Made by a program: the position numbers and the translations under genes. Below are positions 6,721-13,457 of a DNA stretch of 14,059 bases, in pieces; the first letter of the stretch is position 1; every line of letters begins with the position of its first letter. The stretch spans positions 1 through 14,059 of the forward strand of contig DMRR01000007.1 in NCBI GenBank assembly GCA_003455275.1, read 5' to 3'. This DNA is from Bacteroidota bacterium (GTDB taxonomy: Bacteria; Bacteroidota; Bacteroidia; Chitinophagales; UBA10324). The notes beneath the pieces were generated by a model that made no database searches, was not told where the DNA came from, and worked only from the letters and a program-made list of their open reading frames with translations.

Positions 6721-8220
6721 ATGAAGAACAAAAAAATCCTTGCAGCCTTTCTCTTCGCCTTTGGCTGCGTTCCTGCTTTTCTTAATTACGCTTTTGCACA
6801 GGAGCCTCTGAAAAATGTAAACCCAATGGTGGCCCCAATGCAGTATGGAGGCACTTCTTCTGATAGTATTAATGCGGTTGATAACACGCTTGATTCCTTG
6901 GTCCTGGTCACCGACGGAGAAAATTCTTACAACTCATTTCCAACTTTTGAGGATTCGGTTTTCGATTCAAGAATCAAATCGTTGAACACAGTTATACCTG
7001 TTGTTTACAATGATGAAGTGCGGAAGTTTATTGATCTCTACACCATTCGCAAGCGCGATCAGGTAGAACGGATGCTGGGCCTTAGCAAATTTTACTTTCC
7101 GATTTTTGAGAAGATAATTGTTTCCAATGACATGCCGGCAGATTTGAAATATTTATCAGTGATTGAATCGGCCCTTAATCCAATGGCAGTTTCAAGAAGC
7201 GGTGCAGTGGGCCTTTGGCAGTTCATGTATGGAACTGCTAAACTGTATGGCTTAAAAGTGAATTCATATATTGACGAGCGCCGCGATATTGTTGCTTCTA
7301 CTGAGGCAGCGTGTGATTACCTGAAAAATTCATATAATACTTATGGAGACTGGCTGCTCGCTATTGCTTCATACAATTGCGGGCCAGGAAATGTGAATCG
7401 TGCGATTGCACTTTCAGGTGGAAAGATGGATTTCTGGTCTATCAGCAAGTACCTTCCAAAGGAAACAAGAAGCTATGTTCCGGCTTTCATAGCTGCGATG
7501 TATGTGATGAATTTTTATTCTGCACATGACCTGGCACCCGTTGAACCCGAACAAGATGTTTGCGATATTGTAATGGTTGATGTTTATGACAAACTCAGCT
7601 GCGAACAGATTGCAAAGTATACAGACCTTAATGTTGAGTTAGTGAAATTTTTGAATCCTGGTTTACGCACCAATGTGATACCTGCTTTCAATGAGCCATA
7701 TGAACTAAAACTCCCTGCGGATAAGTATTGCATTTATGATGCAATGAAGGATTCAATTGTCTGCGCTTCGAAAAGCGTGGTTGTTAAAAATTACTCTTCT
7801 TATTATACGGGAAACGGTACTACACACACACATGTTGTTAGAAGCGGCGAATCGCTTGGACTGATAGCTTCAAGAAACGGCTGCACAGTGACCCAATTGA
7901 AATCGTGGAATGGATTGCACAGTAATATGATTTATCCTGGACAGAAGCTGAAGATATATGGAAAAAGTTCAGGAACGACCACTACTTCCTCTTCATCAAA
8001 AACTTCAACAACTTCTTCTGCTAAAACAACCACTACCAATTCGACAACTTCTTCTTCTGAAAAAGTTGTTTATTACAAAGTGCGTTCAGGAGATTCATTG
8101 TGGAGCATTGCCAATAAGTATAAATACAGCGGCGTCACCGTAGCTGATATTAAAGCATCCAACTCACCTTCCAAATGGACAAACCTGATGCCCGGCACCG
8201 TGCTGAAGATTAATTTGTAA
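6721..8220 (+). CDS. MltD-like membrane-bound lytic murein transglycosylase with LysM domains
   Basis: A 499-residue exported protein with a signal peptide (residues 1 to about 27, ending NYAFA-Q). The SLT (family 1) catalytic domain spans about residues 110-260. It has the catalytic Glu149 in SVIESALNPMAVSRSGAVGLWQF, the ASYNCGPGNVNRAI block and the ETRSYVPAFIAAMYV block, all as in MltD. Such enzymes cleave peptidoglycan glycan strands with formation of 1,6-anhydro-MurNAc ends during wall growth and remodelling. A degenerate LysM-like segment (about 278-335, YDKLSCEQIAKYTDLNVELV) is followed by a clear LysM (about 371-413), a 30-residue Ser/Thr linker and a second clear LysM (449-499), which bind peptidoglycan. 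No lipobox is evident, so a soluble or loosely attached periplasmic enzyme is likely despite the MltD resemblance. A strong terminator follows. Confidence 0.93.
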   Translation: MKNKKILAAFLFAFGCVPAFLNYAFAQEPLKNVNPMVAPMQYGGTSSDSINAVDNTLDSLVLVTDGENSYNSFPTFEDSVFDSRIKSLNTVIPVVYNDEVRKFIDLYTIRKRDQVERMLGLSKFYFPIFEKIIVSNDMPADLKYLSVIESALNPMAVSRSGAVGLWQFMYGTAKLYGLKVNSYIDERRDIVASTEAACDYLKNSYNTYGDWLLAIASYNCGPGNVNRAIALSGGKMDFWSISKYLPKETRSYVPAFIAAMYVMNFYSAHDLAPVEPEQDVCDIVMVDVYDKLSCEQIAKYTDLNVELVKFLNPGLRTNVIPAFNEPYELKLPADKYCIYDAMKDSIVCASKSVVVKNYSSYYTGNGTTHTHVVRSGESLGLIASRNGCTVTQLKSWNGLHSNMIYPGQKLKIYGKSSGTTTTSSSSKTSTTSSAKTTTTNSTTSSSEKVVYYKVRSGDSLWSIANKYKYSGVTVADIKASNSPSKWTNLMPGTVLKINL

Positions 8221-8243
8221 ATATTTTTTTAAAACAAAATTTT

Positions 8244-8274
8244 AAATGCCGTCTCTAAAGACGGCATTTTTTAT
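8244..8274. terminator. Bidirectional Rho-independent terminator between the transglycosylase and thiolase genes
   Basis: A perfect 11-bp stem (AAATGCCGTCT at 8244-8254 with AGACGGCATTT at 8259-8269) and a CTAA loop are followed on the plus strand by a T-run (about 8267-8272). The hairpin starts 24 nt after the lytic transglycosylase stop. It lies 7 nt beyond the stop of the converging thiolase gene at 8276. On the minus strand the downstream sequence is AT-rich (TTTAAAATTTTGTTTT), so it probably ends both transcripts, more strongly the plus-strand one. Confidence 0.88.
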
Positions 8275-8275
8275 T

Positions 8276-9475
8276 TCAGCAACCTTCATAAATTATTGCA
8301 GCGCCCTGGCCAACTCCCACGCACATTGTAGCTAATCCGTATTTCGAATTTCTTTTTTTCATTTCGTGAAGAAGTGTGGCAGAGATGCGCGAGCCGCTAC
8401 ATCCGAGCGGATGACCAATAGCAATGGCACCACCATTCACATTCACCTTTGATTCATCTAATTTCAAATTACGAATGCAGGCAATGGATTGCGATGCGAA
8501 GGCTTCATTGAGTTCAACAAGGTCAATGTCATTCACTGAAAGTCCGGCGCGCTTCAATGCTTTTTGGGTTGCGGGCACGGGACCAATTCCCATGTAAGCA
8601 GGATCAACTCCGGCTGCTGCGCAGGAAACAATTCTTGCAAGCGGAGTGAGATTCATTTCTTTCAAAGTGTTTTCACTCACGAGAATTAAACATGCCGCAC
8701 CATCATTCACGCCGGAGGAATTTCCGGCAGTGACTGTTCCGTCTTTTTTAAATGCAGGTTTTAATTGTGAAAGTTTTTCCAATGAAGTAGCGCGTGGATG
8801 TTCGTCCTTGTCAAAAAGAATTTCTTCTCCTTTTGCATTCTGAATTTTCACGGGCACAAATTCGCTTTTGAATTTTCCCGCATTATATGCTGCTGCATAT
8901 TTCTCTTGTGACGCGAGTGCAAACTTGTCCTGCTCATCGCGAGACACTTTCCATTTCTCCGCCACATTCTCTGCGGTTTCTCCCATGGAGTATGGATGAT
9001 GAAGCTCTGCTAATTTTTTATTCGTGAATCTCCATCCGATGGTGGTGTCAAAAATTTCTGCCTTGCGGCTGAATGCAGAATCTGATTTTGCAAATACAAA
9101 AGGTGCGCGAGTCATGCTCTCCGTTCCACCGGCGAGATAAATTACTCCGTCATCATTTTTAATTGCGCGAAATGCATCCATGATTGATTGAAGTCCACTT
9201 GCACACAGACGATTCACAGTAACACCGCCCACACTTGTTGGTAATCCTGCGAGCAACAAAGCCATGCGTGCCACATCGCGGTTGTCTTCTCCGGCTTGGT
9301 TCGCAGCGCCGAGAATCACTTCTTCAATTTTCTGAACATCCAGATTCGGATTGCGGGCAATAATTTCTTTAATCACCAACGCCGCCAAATCATCAGGGCG
9401 AACTCCGCTGAGTGAGCCACCATATTTTCCAATTGGCGTGCGAAGCGCATCTACTACATAAACACTTTTCATCAT
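8276..9475 (-). CDS. pcaF: Acyl-CoA thiolase, 3-oxoadipyl-CoA thiolase type
   Basis: A 399-residue type I thiolase of normal length. The active-site residues are in place: nucleophile Cys91 (NRLCASGLQS), His355 (GGAIAIGHPLGCSGSR) and Cys385 (MCVGVGQGAA). The NEAFASQ block is also present. The phrase ANQAGEDNRDVARMALLLAGLP resembles 3-oxoadipyl-CoA thiolases (PcaF/PaaJ), which cleave 3-oxoadipyl-CoA to succinyl-CoA and acetyl-CoA in aromatic degradation. General acetyl-CoA acyltransferases of beta-oxidation are close relatives, so the substrate is less certain than the chemistry. No other aromatic-degradation or beta-oxidation genes flank it. Two tandem ATGs (9475, 9472) could serve as starts. 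A near-consensus -7 box (TACTTTCG) lies upstream, and a 154-bp gap separates it from the upstream amine oxidase. Confidence 0.88.
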   Translation of the reverse strand: MMKSVYVVDALRTPIGKYGGSLSGVRPDDLAALVIKEIIARNPNLDVQKIEEVILGAANQAGEDNRDVARMALLLAGLPTSVGGVTVNRLCASGLQSIMDAFRAIKNDDGVIYLAGGTESMTRAPFVFAKSDSAFSRKAEIFDTTIGWRFTNKKLAELHHPYSMGETAENVAEKWKVSRDEQDKFALASQEKYAAAYNAGKFKSEFVPVKIQNAKGEEILFDKDEHPRATSLEKLSQLKPAFKKDGTVTAGNSSGVNDGAACLILVSENTLKEMNLTPLARIVSCAAAGVDPAYMGIGPVPATQKALKRAGLSVNDIDLVELNEAFASQSIACIRNLKLDESKVNVNGGAIAIGHPLGCSGSRISATLLHEMKKRNSKYGLATMCVGVGQGAAIIYEGC

Positions 9476-9576
9476 TTGAAAAAAATTTCTTCGCGAAAGT
9501 AACCGCGCTAAAATTTTTTTGGTTCAGAATAATTCTTGTGAAAAAGATTCAGCACTAATGCCCATTATGTATTGCA

Positions 9577-9599
9577 GGAATTTCCTGATGGAAATTTCC
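9577..9599. repeat. Imperfect hairpin in the gap between amine oxidase and thiolase
   Basis: GGAATTTCC (9577-9585) and GGAAATTTCC (9590-9599) can pair over nine base pairs with one bulged base around a TGAT loop. It lies 31-53 nt downstream of the amine oxidase stop on the minus strand. No T-tract follows in that direction, so it is not a classical terminator; it could stabilise a 3' end or be chance in AT-rich DNA. Confidence 0.35.
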
Positions 9600-9629
9600 A
9601 ACAATAATGAAATCAGCAGCCGATTATTT

Positions 9630-10997
9630 CTAAGCCAATATTTCTTCTGCAACTCTGAATGCACTGTCAATTGCCCCATGCACAGTGGCAAAACTTCCTT
9701 CAGTATTGGTTGCTTCACCTGCAAAGTGAAGTTGATTATTTACAACTTCAGCTAAATCAATGCGCGGCTGATTGCTGGTTTGCGTTGGAAAAGAATAAGC
9801 ACCAAGAATGAATGGTTCATTTGTCCAGTTCATAATTTTTGAATCAACAAAATGGTTGGTTGCCGCTCCATTGTATGCAGCATCCAATTGTGCGAGGCAT
9901 TGAGTAACTGCATTACTTCCCTGCGCGCTCAGTGCTTCTGCAAAACTTCCCATGGCAAAAGCCGTGAGCAGATAATCACTGCTGCTTTTCCCAAGAGCAG
10001 TGGTCCAGTATTCAGGCACTACTCCTTCACTAAATAAAGATCCCAGGTCATTTTTCCAGAACGGCGAATCAAATTTCAAAATGATTTTCATGCCTGCACC
10101 CATTCCAATTCCGTTGATGGCAGAAATTTTTTTATCCGGCAGCGCAGGCACAAATTCAATTATCTGCTGCTGAAGAATTGTGAGCGGAACAGTGATCACC
10201 ACTTTGTCTGCTTCATAAGTTTGTCCGTTCTGATCAGTTAGAATAATTGTTGATTGGCTGTAATCAATTTGTGTGATCTGAATGTTGTAAGAAATTTTCG
10301 ACAACATGTTGCTGCAATAATTTTCGAGCAGCGATAAAAGCGATTTATTTTTTACCATATAGTTGGTGTTGCCGGCACTCCATAAATCGTTCGATTGTTT
10401 TACTCCCGAAAAACTTAGCCGCTCCATGCTGGTTCCGAATTCGCCACCCACCTGTGCATCGTCTATAAATTTTACACGAGCTGTTACACCATTGTCTGCT
10501 GCGTATTGTTCGGCAGTAATTTCATTTCCATTGTAGCTATTCATTGCACTTACCATATCCAATGCCTTTGATGCTTCGCTGTCGTTCTTAATATCTTTTT
10601 CAATTTGAACTTTCGAATTGAGAAAATAATAATTCTCTCCGGGTTCCTTAATCAAATCGGCGCCTCCATCCTTTGTGATTTGATACCATCGGGAACGATG
10701 CCCATGCACTTCTTCGGCGCCCAACTCTACATGGAAGGAGGCAAAATCACTAAGCGCAGAAATACGCCCGCCATGAATGGCAGATGCTTCAAGCACCATC
10801 ACATTCACATTACGCTCGGTTAAAATTTTTGCAGCCACCATTCCTGCTGCGCCTGCACCAATCACAATCACATTACCCGAATAACTGCCTTTAGGAATTT
10901 TCAATTTGTTGCAACTCTCTAATAACTCAGGCAATAACACTACAGGTGTAGCCATTGCAACATTTTTAATAAACCTCCGGCGGTTAATGGATTTCAT
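9630..10997 (-). CDS. Exported FAD-dependent flavin amine oxidase family protein
   Basis: A 455-residue flavoprotein of the monoamine-oxidase fold. The dinucleotide-binding motif is VIVIGAGAAGMVAAKIL (GxGxxG at residues 47-52) with the acidic ribose-binding Glu70 (VMVLEAS) and the following GGRIS. The C-terminal FAD-contact motif is LHFAGEATNTEGSFATVHGAIDSAFRVAEEIL. Members oxidise amines, amino acids or polyamines with oxygen or another acceptor; the substrate is not predictable here. The N-terminus MKSINRRRFIKNVAMATPVVLLP has a twin-arginine-like motif (RRxFIK) and LLESC at 25-29 could be a poor lipobox, so export as a folded FAD-loaded protein, perhaps lipid-anchored, is plausible. It starts 72 bp downstream of murA and has its own perfect -7 box. 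Confidence 0.88.
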   Translation of the reverse strand: MKSINRRRFIKNVAMATPVVLLPELLESCNKLKIPKGSYSGNVIVIGAGAAGMVAAKILTERNVNVMVLEASAIHGGRISALSDFASFHVELGAEEVHGHRSRWYQITKDGGADLIKEPGENYYFLNSKVQIEKDIKNDSEASKALDMVSAMNSYNGNEITAEQYAADNGVTARVKFIDDAQVGGEFGTSMERLSFSGVKQSNDLWSAGNTNYMVKNKSLLSLLENYCSNMLSKISYNIQITQIDYSQSTIILTDQNGQTYEADKVVITVPLTILQQQIIEFVPALPDKKISAINGIGMGAGMKIILKFDSPFWKNDLGSLFSEGVVPEYWTTALGKSSSDYLLTAFAMGSFAEALSAQGSNAVTQCLAQLDAAYNGAATNHFVDSKIMNWTNEPFILGAYSFPTQTSNQPRIDLAEVVNNQLHFAGEATNTEGSFATVHGAIDSAFRVAEEILA

Positions 10998-11010
10998 TTT
11001 TGCGAATTTT

Positions 11011-11018
11011 CAAATGTA
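11011..11018 (-). promoter_or_regulatory. -7 promoter box (TACATTTG) for the flavin amine oxidase gene
   Basis: The minus strand reads TACATTTG, identical to the octamers before the TPR and DUF4290 genes, 13 bp upstream of the ATG at 10997. This implies a very short leader of about 10 nt. No clear -33 TTG is present. It argues that this gene is not simply cotranscribed with murA. Confidence 0.5.
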
Positions 11019-11069
11019 AATCTTTCAAACCACGCCATTTGGTAAGTAATGGACACACTTCTGAGTAAT

Positions 11070-12377
11070 TTAGATTCTCCGAATCTTCGCTCCGAGTTTA
11101 TTCAGACGACCATCAATATTCTGGTAACCACGGTCAATCTGATTGATGTTGTGAATGGTGCTCTTTCCCTCGGCGCTCATTGCTGCAATCAGAAGCGCCA
11201 CACCCGCCCGAATATCCGGACTCGTCATGCTGATGCCACGCAATGGCGACTGACGATTCAATCCAATCACTGCAGCGCGGTGCGGATCACATAGAATTAT
11301 TTGCGCCCCCATTTCAATTAGTTTATCCACGAAGAACAAACGGCTCTCAAACATTTTCTGATGAATCAAAACAGTTCCTTTCGATTGAGTGGCTGTAACA
11401 AGAATGACTGAAAGCAAGTCGGGCGTGAGTCCGGGCCAGATTGCATCGGCAATGGTCATGATACTTCCGTCAATAAAAGTTTGAATCTTGTAAGATGATT
11501 GTTCAGGAACAAAAATGTCTTGTCCGCGGATTTCGAATTCGATTCCCAGCTTGCGAAATGATTCAGGAATGATTCCAAGTTCTTGTGGCTGCGCATCCTT
11601 TATGAGCAATTCACTTTGAGTCATTGCAGCGAGTCCGATAAAACTTCCAACTTCAATCATGTCACTCAACATTCGATGCTCTGTTCCGCCGAGAGATTGC
11701 ACGCCGTGAATTGTAACAAGGTTGGAGCCGATGCCTTCAATCTTTCCACCCATTCGCACAATCATTTTGCAGAGTTGCTGCAGGTAGGGTTCACACGCGG
11801 CATTAAAAATGGTAGTTGTTCCTTTCGCAAGCGAAGCTGCCATGATGATGTTAGCAGTTCCTGTTACAGATGCTTCATCAAGCAACATGTAAGTGCCGGT
11901 GAGTTGCGAAGCATCAATGGTGAAATTATTTTCCTTCGAATCGAAATTGAATTTCGCTCCGAGTTTTTCGAAGCCGATGAAGTGAGTATCCAATCTTCTT
12001 CTTCCGATTTTATCGCCGCCGGGCTTTGGAATAAATGCTTTCTTAAATCGAGCAAGCAGCGGACCAATCATCATTACAGAGCCGCGAAGGCGCGCTGCCT
12101 TTTTTGCATACGCTTCGGTGTTCATGTAATCGAGGTTGATGTCTTTCGCGCGGAAAGAATAAGTGTCTTCGTTTTGCTTTCTGATTTCTACTCCGAAGTC
12201 GCGGAGCAAATCAATCAGTGCATTCACATCTGCAATGTTCGGAATGTTGCTGATGGTCACTGTTTCATCGGTGAGCAACACCGCACAAAGAATTTGTAAC
12301 GCTTCGTTCTTCGCGCCTTGCGGAATAATTTCTCCTTTCAGTTTGTAACCACCGGTTACTTCAAATGCATCAGCCAT
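11070..12377 (-). CDS. murA: UDP-N-acetylglucosamine 1-carboxyvinyltransferase (MurA, Asp-type active site)
   Basis: A 435-residue cytoplasmic enzyme that transfers enolpyruvate from PEP to UDP-GlcNAc, the first committed step of peptidoglycan synthesis. Conserved parts are K23/N24 (QGAKNEALQIL), R98 (LRGSVMMIGPLLARF), the active-site loop PGGDKIGRRRLDTHFIGFEKLGA, the proposed catalytic Asp about 320 (WPGLTPDLLSV), DIRAGVALLIAA (Arg about 390) and QIDRGYQNIDGRLNKLGA (Arg about 416). The loop residue that is Cys115 in E. coli is Asp122 here; Asp in this position is known to keep activity while removing the nucleophile alkylated by fosfomycin. Length and remaining motifs are normal. It lies 330 bp downstream of the DUF4290 gene and 72 bp upstream of the amine oxidase on the same strand. 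The ATG at 12377 lacks a Shine-Dalgarno motif. Confidence 0.97.
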   Translation of the reverse strand: MADAFEVTGGYKLKGEIIPQGAKNEALQILCAVLLTDETVTISNIPNIADVNALIDLLRDFGVEIRKQNEDTYSFRAKDINLDYMNTEAYAKKAARLRGSVMMIGPLLARFKKAFIPKPGGDKIGRRRLDTHFIGFEKLGAKFNFDSKENNFTIDASQLTGTYMLLDEASVTGTANIIMAASLAKGTTTIFNAACEPYLQQLCKMIVRMGGKIEGIGSNLVTIHGVQSLGGTEHRMLSDMIEVGSFIGLAAMTQSELLIKDAQPQELGIIPESFRKLGIEFEIRGQDIFVPEQSSYKIQTFIDGSIMTIADAIWPGLTPDLLSVILVTATQSKGTVLIHQKMFESRLFFVDKLIEMGAQIILCDPHRAAVIGLNRQSPLRGISMTSPDIRAGVALLIAAMSAEGKSTIHNINQIDRGYQNIDGRLNKLGAKIRRI

Positions 12378-12707
12378 GCTGGAAAAGGTTATAATTTGAT
12401 TTGTTGTTCGTTATTAGTGAATACAGAGAGCGAAATTTCAAATCATAATTAATCATCACAATCTGCGCAATCTGCGTTCAACCGTATTTCGTGGTCGAAT
12501 ATCAACTCACCTTCTTTCGAAATATTTTAACGGAAAGAAATTTTATTCACTCAAAAAATATTAAGTGAACAGAAAAAATTATTTTTGAATAAAAACAACT
12601 AACCACATAGTTACAAAGGAGTTGTTTCTTTATTCCTATTTCACCGGGTGGTTCAGTAAGTTTTAAATTTTCATTATAGAGAAAAATATTTTTTTTCTCA
12701 GCGGTTT
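12378..12707. other. 330-bp AT-rich intergenic region between DUF4290 and murA
   Basis: No credible gene is present on either strand. It holds a tandem 9-bp repeat (see 12459-12476). It also holds three simple dyads: TTCTTTC/GAAAGAA (12512-12518 and 12533-12539), TTCACT/AGTGAA (12546-12551 and 12564-12569) and GAGAAAAA/TTTTTCTC (12679-12686 and 12692-12699). The last begins 9 nt after the DUF4290 stop and may act as a weak transcript end, though it lacks a GC-rich stem and a T-tract. A TATGATTTG at 12439-12447 (minus) is a loose -7-like candidate for murA. Confidence 0.6.
12459..12476. repeat. Tandem repeat of CAATCTGCG, dispersed-repeat-like
   Basis: Two perfect, directly adjacent copies of the 9-mer CAATCTGCG are flanked by ATCAT on the left and TTCAACC on the right. 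The motif is GC-richer than the surrounding intergenic DNA. From memory it resembles the AATCTGCG/AATCTGTG-type short repeats seen many times between genes in various bacterial genomes. Only this copy is visible in the window. Confidence 0.5.
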
Positions 12708-13358
12708 CTACCGGCGCTTACGGAAATGTTTTCCTCCTCCTCCGCCACGATTTTTGTTCTTGAAATTTTTCTTGTGCCGTTTTTCCTTTTGAATCGTGGT
12801 ATGTGATTTTCCTTTGATATGATCCAGGCTGTAATCAATAATTTCAAGTTCTCCCTTGCTGATGATTCCAAGGTCATTTTTTATCACATCATCGCTCACC
12901 AATTGATTGTCGCCCCACTGAAGATGAACAAGCTTCATATAATAGGCCATAACTTCTGATGCGCTTTTTTTCTTTTCGGGGTCTTCTACTTCTGCAAGAA
13001 TTTTATCAAGCAGCCGCTCAAGGTTTTTTCCATAATTGCGATACTTGATTTTGTTTTTCGGGTAAGCAAGCGGCGCTGGTTTTTCATCTCCGGCTTTTTT
13101 CTTCTTCGGTTTTGGGTAAGGAGAATCAACATCTAGCTTATAATCAGTCATGATATGAAGATGGTCCCATAGTTTCATTTTATATTCTTCAATATTCCGG
13201 AATTGCGGAGTGCTAAAACTCATAATATCAATAAGCGCCCGGGCCGCGGTGTTTCTCTTTTCACGATCTTCAATAGTGAGCAGGTGTTGCGCTAGTTTCA
13301 TTGTAATGCGCCCATATTCAGGAATTTCCATTTTGGGACGCGCAGTATTGTATTCCAT
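12708..13358 (-). CDS. DUF4290 family protein
   Basis: A 216-residue protein starting MEYNTARPKMEIPEYGR and continuing LLTIEDREKRNTAARALIDIM and KLWDHLHIMTDYKLDVDSPYP, which I recognise as the Bacteroidetes-restricted DUF4290 family. The first ~100 residues and a region near 130-185 (VMAYYMKLVHLQWGD, GELEIIDYSLDHI) are helical. They are separated by a Lys/Pro-rich stretch (PKPKKKKAGDEKPAPLAYPK). The C-terminus is strongly basic with a Gly run (NRGGGGGKHFRKRR), suggesting nucleic-acid binding, but the function is unknown. No signal peptide or membrane segment. I chose ATG 13358: the frame runs open to a TTG at 13625, but that extension is antisense to mnmG. The gene diverges from mnmG across 99 bp and has a perfect -7 box just upstream. 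Confidence 0.85.
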   Translation of the reverse strand: MEYNTARPKMEIPEYGRITMKLAQHLLTIEDREKRNTAARALIDIMSFSTPQFRNIEEYKMKLWDHLHIMTDYKLDVDSPYPKPKKKKAGDEKPAPLAYPKNKIKYRNYGKNLERLLDKILAEVEDPEKKKSASEVMAYYMKLVHLQWGDNQLVSDDVIKNDLGIISKGELEIIDYSLDHIKGKSHTTIQKEKRHKKNFKNKNRGGGGGKHFRKRR

Positions 13359-13375
13359 AAATTTTTTGAGAGTGA

Positions 13376-13383
13376 CAAATGTA
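13376..13383 (-). promoter_or_regulatory. -7 promoter box (TACATTTG) for the DUF4290 gene
   Basis: The minus strand reads TACATTTG, a perfect TAnnTTTG, 17 bp before the ATG at 13358; the leader would be about 14 nt. A GTG, not the consensus TTG, sits 19 bp upstream of the box. Its position supports the short DUF4290 start over the upstream TTG. Confidence 0.55.
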
Positions 13384-13437
13384 AGCGCACTCAGCCGAAT
13401 AGCACTTGCTATGAAATGGTGGTTCGGGAGTAAACAA

Positions 13438-13445
13438 TACTTTTG
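13438..13445 (+). promoter_or_regulatory. -7 promoter box (TACTTTTG) for mnmG
   Basis: The plus strand reads TACTTTTG, a perfect TAnnTTTG, 12 bp before the mnmG ATG, implying a leader of under 10 nt. No TTG lies at the -33 distance. It pairs with the divergent box at 13376-13383 in the same 99-bp intergenic region. Confidence 0.45.
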
Positions 13446-13457
13446 TGCCCCTTTTAA

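Noticed and set aside
7958..8143. Leucine/glutamine-rich 61-codon frame inside the transglycosylase
   Set aside because: It is an alternate reading of the Ser/Thr-rich linker codons of the real gene, not an independent gene.
11583..12299. Long 238-codon plus-strand open frame opposite murA
   Set aside because: It is fully antisense to a secure murA, is rich in Cys, His and Ser as expected of a shadow frame, and shows no recognisable domain.
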